DNA of 6,733 nucleotides, from NCBI GenBank assembly GCA_002308135.1, contig DBVK01000089.1, positions 1-6,733 on the forward strand. The letters run 5' to 3'. The DNA comes from Bacteroidales bacterium UBA1266. Its GTDB lineage: Bacteria > Bacteroidota > Bacteroidia > Bacteroidales > WCHB1-69. Below, in pieces: positions 5,502 to 6,733 of the stretch (its first letter is position 1; the number at the start of each line of letters is the position of its first letter). The position numbers and the translations under genes were made by a program. The notes under the pieces were generated by a model. That model was not told the DNA's origin and made no database searches. It saw only the letters and a list, made by a program, of their open reading frames with translations.

Positions 5502-6669
5502 GTTTTTTTGCCGATTTGGTTGCGAAAACACCTAAACAGAAGAGAAGCGCCACGCAGACGGAAAGCACGCTCACCAGCCCGCCGGCGCCGAAGCGGCTTT
5601 GGGCAAACCCCAGCACCGGTGTCACTATAGCGCCGCCGACAATGGCCATGACCATGAGGGCGGAAATCTCGTTGGCCTTTTCCGGCACCCTGTCTAAAGC
5701 GAGTCCCATGCACATGCCGAAGCTGTTGGCTGTCATCAGGGCCGCAATGAACACGCATACCAGAAACAAGGTAGGGTTGGGGGCGAAAAAGATGCCGAGC
5801 GTTGCCGCCAGTCCAATCGCCATGCACCAGGGGAAACATTTTGCCGCTGAAATCTTTGCGAAAAGGACGGCTCCCACAGCCGCAGCGATGGTCTTGGCGA
5901 TGAAATACACGGTGGGTCCCATGCCTGCCAGATCCAGGTCCACTTCATACACATGCTTCAGGTATTCGGGAATGGTGACGGCAAAACCGACATCCGCTCC
6001 GACGGAGAACAGTATGCCGACAGTCATGGCCAGCACGAAGGGGTTTTTCAGCATGGCAAGGCAGGAAAGGAAGGAGGTTTGCTGGGGCATATGCTCCGCC
6101 GATAGGCGGCGTTCGTCCGGAATACGGGTCAGCAGCAGCCAAAGGGCGGCCAGAACGGTCAGCAGGCCGTACAAGGGGAACAGCAGTTTCCAGTTGCCGA
6201 GACTTGTTGCTGTAACATATACAAACACAGGAGTTAATGCTGCGCAAACGGCTTTCACGAATTGGCCGAGGGAGATCCGGCTGGTCAGTTGGTCGGAGGC
6301 GACCACATTGGACATCAGCGCAGGCAGCGCCGCTTGGATGATGGTGTTGCCTATGCCTAATAAGGCGAAGGACACAAAGTATATCCAAAAGCGTTCCGCA
6401 TTGGCGAACAGCGGCAGGAACATGGCGGACATGGTGATGCACAGCGAAAGGAGCACCGTGTTTTTCCGTCCTATTTTCCCGCAGAGGATGCCGGTGGGGA
6501 TGGAAATCAGGAAAAACCAGACGAAAATCATGGAGGGCAGGAAGCCCGCTGTCACATCGTCAAGGGCGCATTCGGCTTTCACCTGGTTCATCACTGTGCC
6601 GATGATGTCGCAGAATCCCATTACGAAGAAGCCGGCCAGAACCGGTCCGATAGCAGTGTTTTTTTTCAT
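5494..6669 (-). CDS. MFS sugar permease, FucP/GluP-like (FHS family)
   Basis: A 391-residue inner-membrane symporter with about twelve helices, the normal length for this family. Near the N-terminus GFFVMGFCDIIG (13-24) and N28 match the helix 1 pattern of Bacteroidota FucP-like permeases, and SIPTGILCGKIGRKN (56-70) is the helix 2-3 loop motif of MFS carriers with Gly, Lys and Arg-Lys in place. It likely takes up a monosaccharide with protons or sodium; the sugar cannot be read from the sequence. The ATG at 6669 is preferred over 6708 because MKKN directly precedes helix 1, whereas the longer version would add a polar leader and overlap the upstream gene's end. It follows that gene's stop by 22 bases and overlaps the lipoprotein start by eight bases, so it is in the middle of a co-transcribed unit. 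A broader drug/metabolite MFS role is the alternative. Confidence 0.92.
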   Translation of the reverse strand: MKKNTAIGPVLAGFFVMGFCDIIGTVMNQVKAECALDDVTAGFLPSMIFVWFFLISIPTGILCGKIGRKNTVLLSLCITMSAMFLPLFANAERFWIYFVSFALLGIGNTIIQAALPALMSNVVASDQLTSRISLGQFVKAVCAALTPVFVYVTATSLGNWKLLFPLYGLLTVLAALWLLLTRIPDERRLSAEHMPQQTSFLSCLAMLKNPFVLAMTVGILFSVGADVGFAVTIPEYLKHVYEVDLDLAGMGPTVYFIAKTIAAAVGAVLFAKISAAKCFPWCMAIGLAATLGIFFAPNPTLFLVCVFIAALMTANSFGMCMGLALDRVPEKANEISALMVMAIVGGAIVTPVLGFAQSRFGAGGLVSVLSVCVALLFCLGVFATKSAKKHA

Positions 6670-6691
6670 ATGTACATGTCTCGTTTTATGG

Positions 6692-6733
6692 TTATTCCAT
6701 AGTTGCAACGGCTAAAGCCGCGTAGTCTCCGAC
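6692..6733 (-). CDS. C-terminal end of an upstream gene (13 codons visible)
   Basis: The frame VGDYAALAVATME then TAA is open from the window edge to a stop 22 bases before the permease ATG, and its codons are GC-ending like the neighbouring genes. A gene in the same direction at this spacing is expected from the compact layout of the unit. Too little is visible to name it; a sugar-metabolising enzyme would fit next to a sugar permease, but this is inference only. Confidence 0.4.
   Translation of the reverse strand, partial: VGDYAALAVATME

Noticed and set aside
6687..6701. TATGG/CCATA hairpin with loop AATAA over the upstream stop codon
   Set aside because: The stem is only five pairs with no T run after it on the minus strand and lies inside a probable operon, so it is not a convincing terminator.
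5516..6715. A 399-codon open frame on the plus strand opposite the sugar permease
   Set aside because: Its product is Ser/Thr/Pro/Arg/Met-rich without family features, and the minus strand encodes a complete, motif-bearing permease. It has no promoter or ribosome-binding signal.

Overview
The window reads as chromosomal DNA of a Bacteroidota bacterium, most likely a Bacteroidales gut- or host-type species with about half G+C (estimated by eye). Support comes from two good matches to the Bacteroidota sigma -7 element TAnnTTTG placed divergently, A-rich leaders in place of strong Shine-Dalgarno sequences at most starts, an outer-membrane barrel protein with Gln after a likely signal cleavage site and a C-terminal Phe, a relaxed lipobox lipoprotein, and a sugar permease of the type common in this phylum. 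No species is assigned.

Left part (1-716, minus strand): a two-gene unit. A small three-helix PQ-loop/SemiSWEET-like membrane protein is followed after 10 bases by a DNA cytosine-5 methyltransferase, of which only the N-terminal 131 residues are in the window. The stop codon of the first gene is part of the Shine-Dalgarno sequence of the second. From 717 to 945 is an intergenic region with divergent promoters: one firing left into the membrane protein gene, one firing right into a 210-residue outer-membrane beta-barrel gene (946-1578).

Right part (1642-6733, minus strand): a tightly packed unit read right to left. It runs from the last 13 codons of an unidentified gene, to a FucP-like MFS sugar permease, a 303-residue predicted lipoprotein of unknown role, an MsbA-like exporter-type ABC half-transporter, and an unrecognised Cys-rich 375-residue protein. 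Junctions are an 8-base overlap or single-base gaps, plus one 22-base gap, so co-transcription and translational coupling are likely. Any promoter for this unit lies outside the window. The mixture (sugar uptake, lipoprotein, lipid/exporter ABC, unknown) does not define one pathway; envelope function is the common thread.

The least ordinary parts are the last gene of the right-hand unit and its end. It has 17 cysteines with two clustered triads, a C-terminal set of four spaced xAY motifs carried by a repeated 9-base DNA word, and two tandem TGA stops followed in the same frame by a protein-like 18-codon tail. No RNA genes, CRISPR arrays, insertion sequences or obvious new multi-gene system were found.
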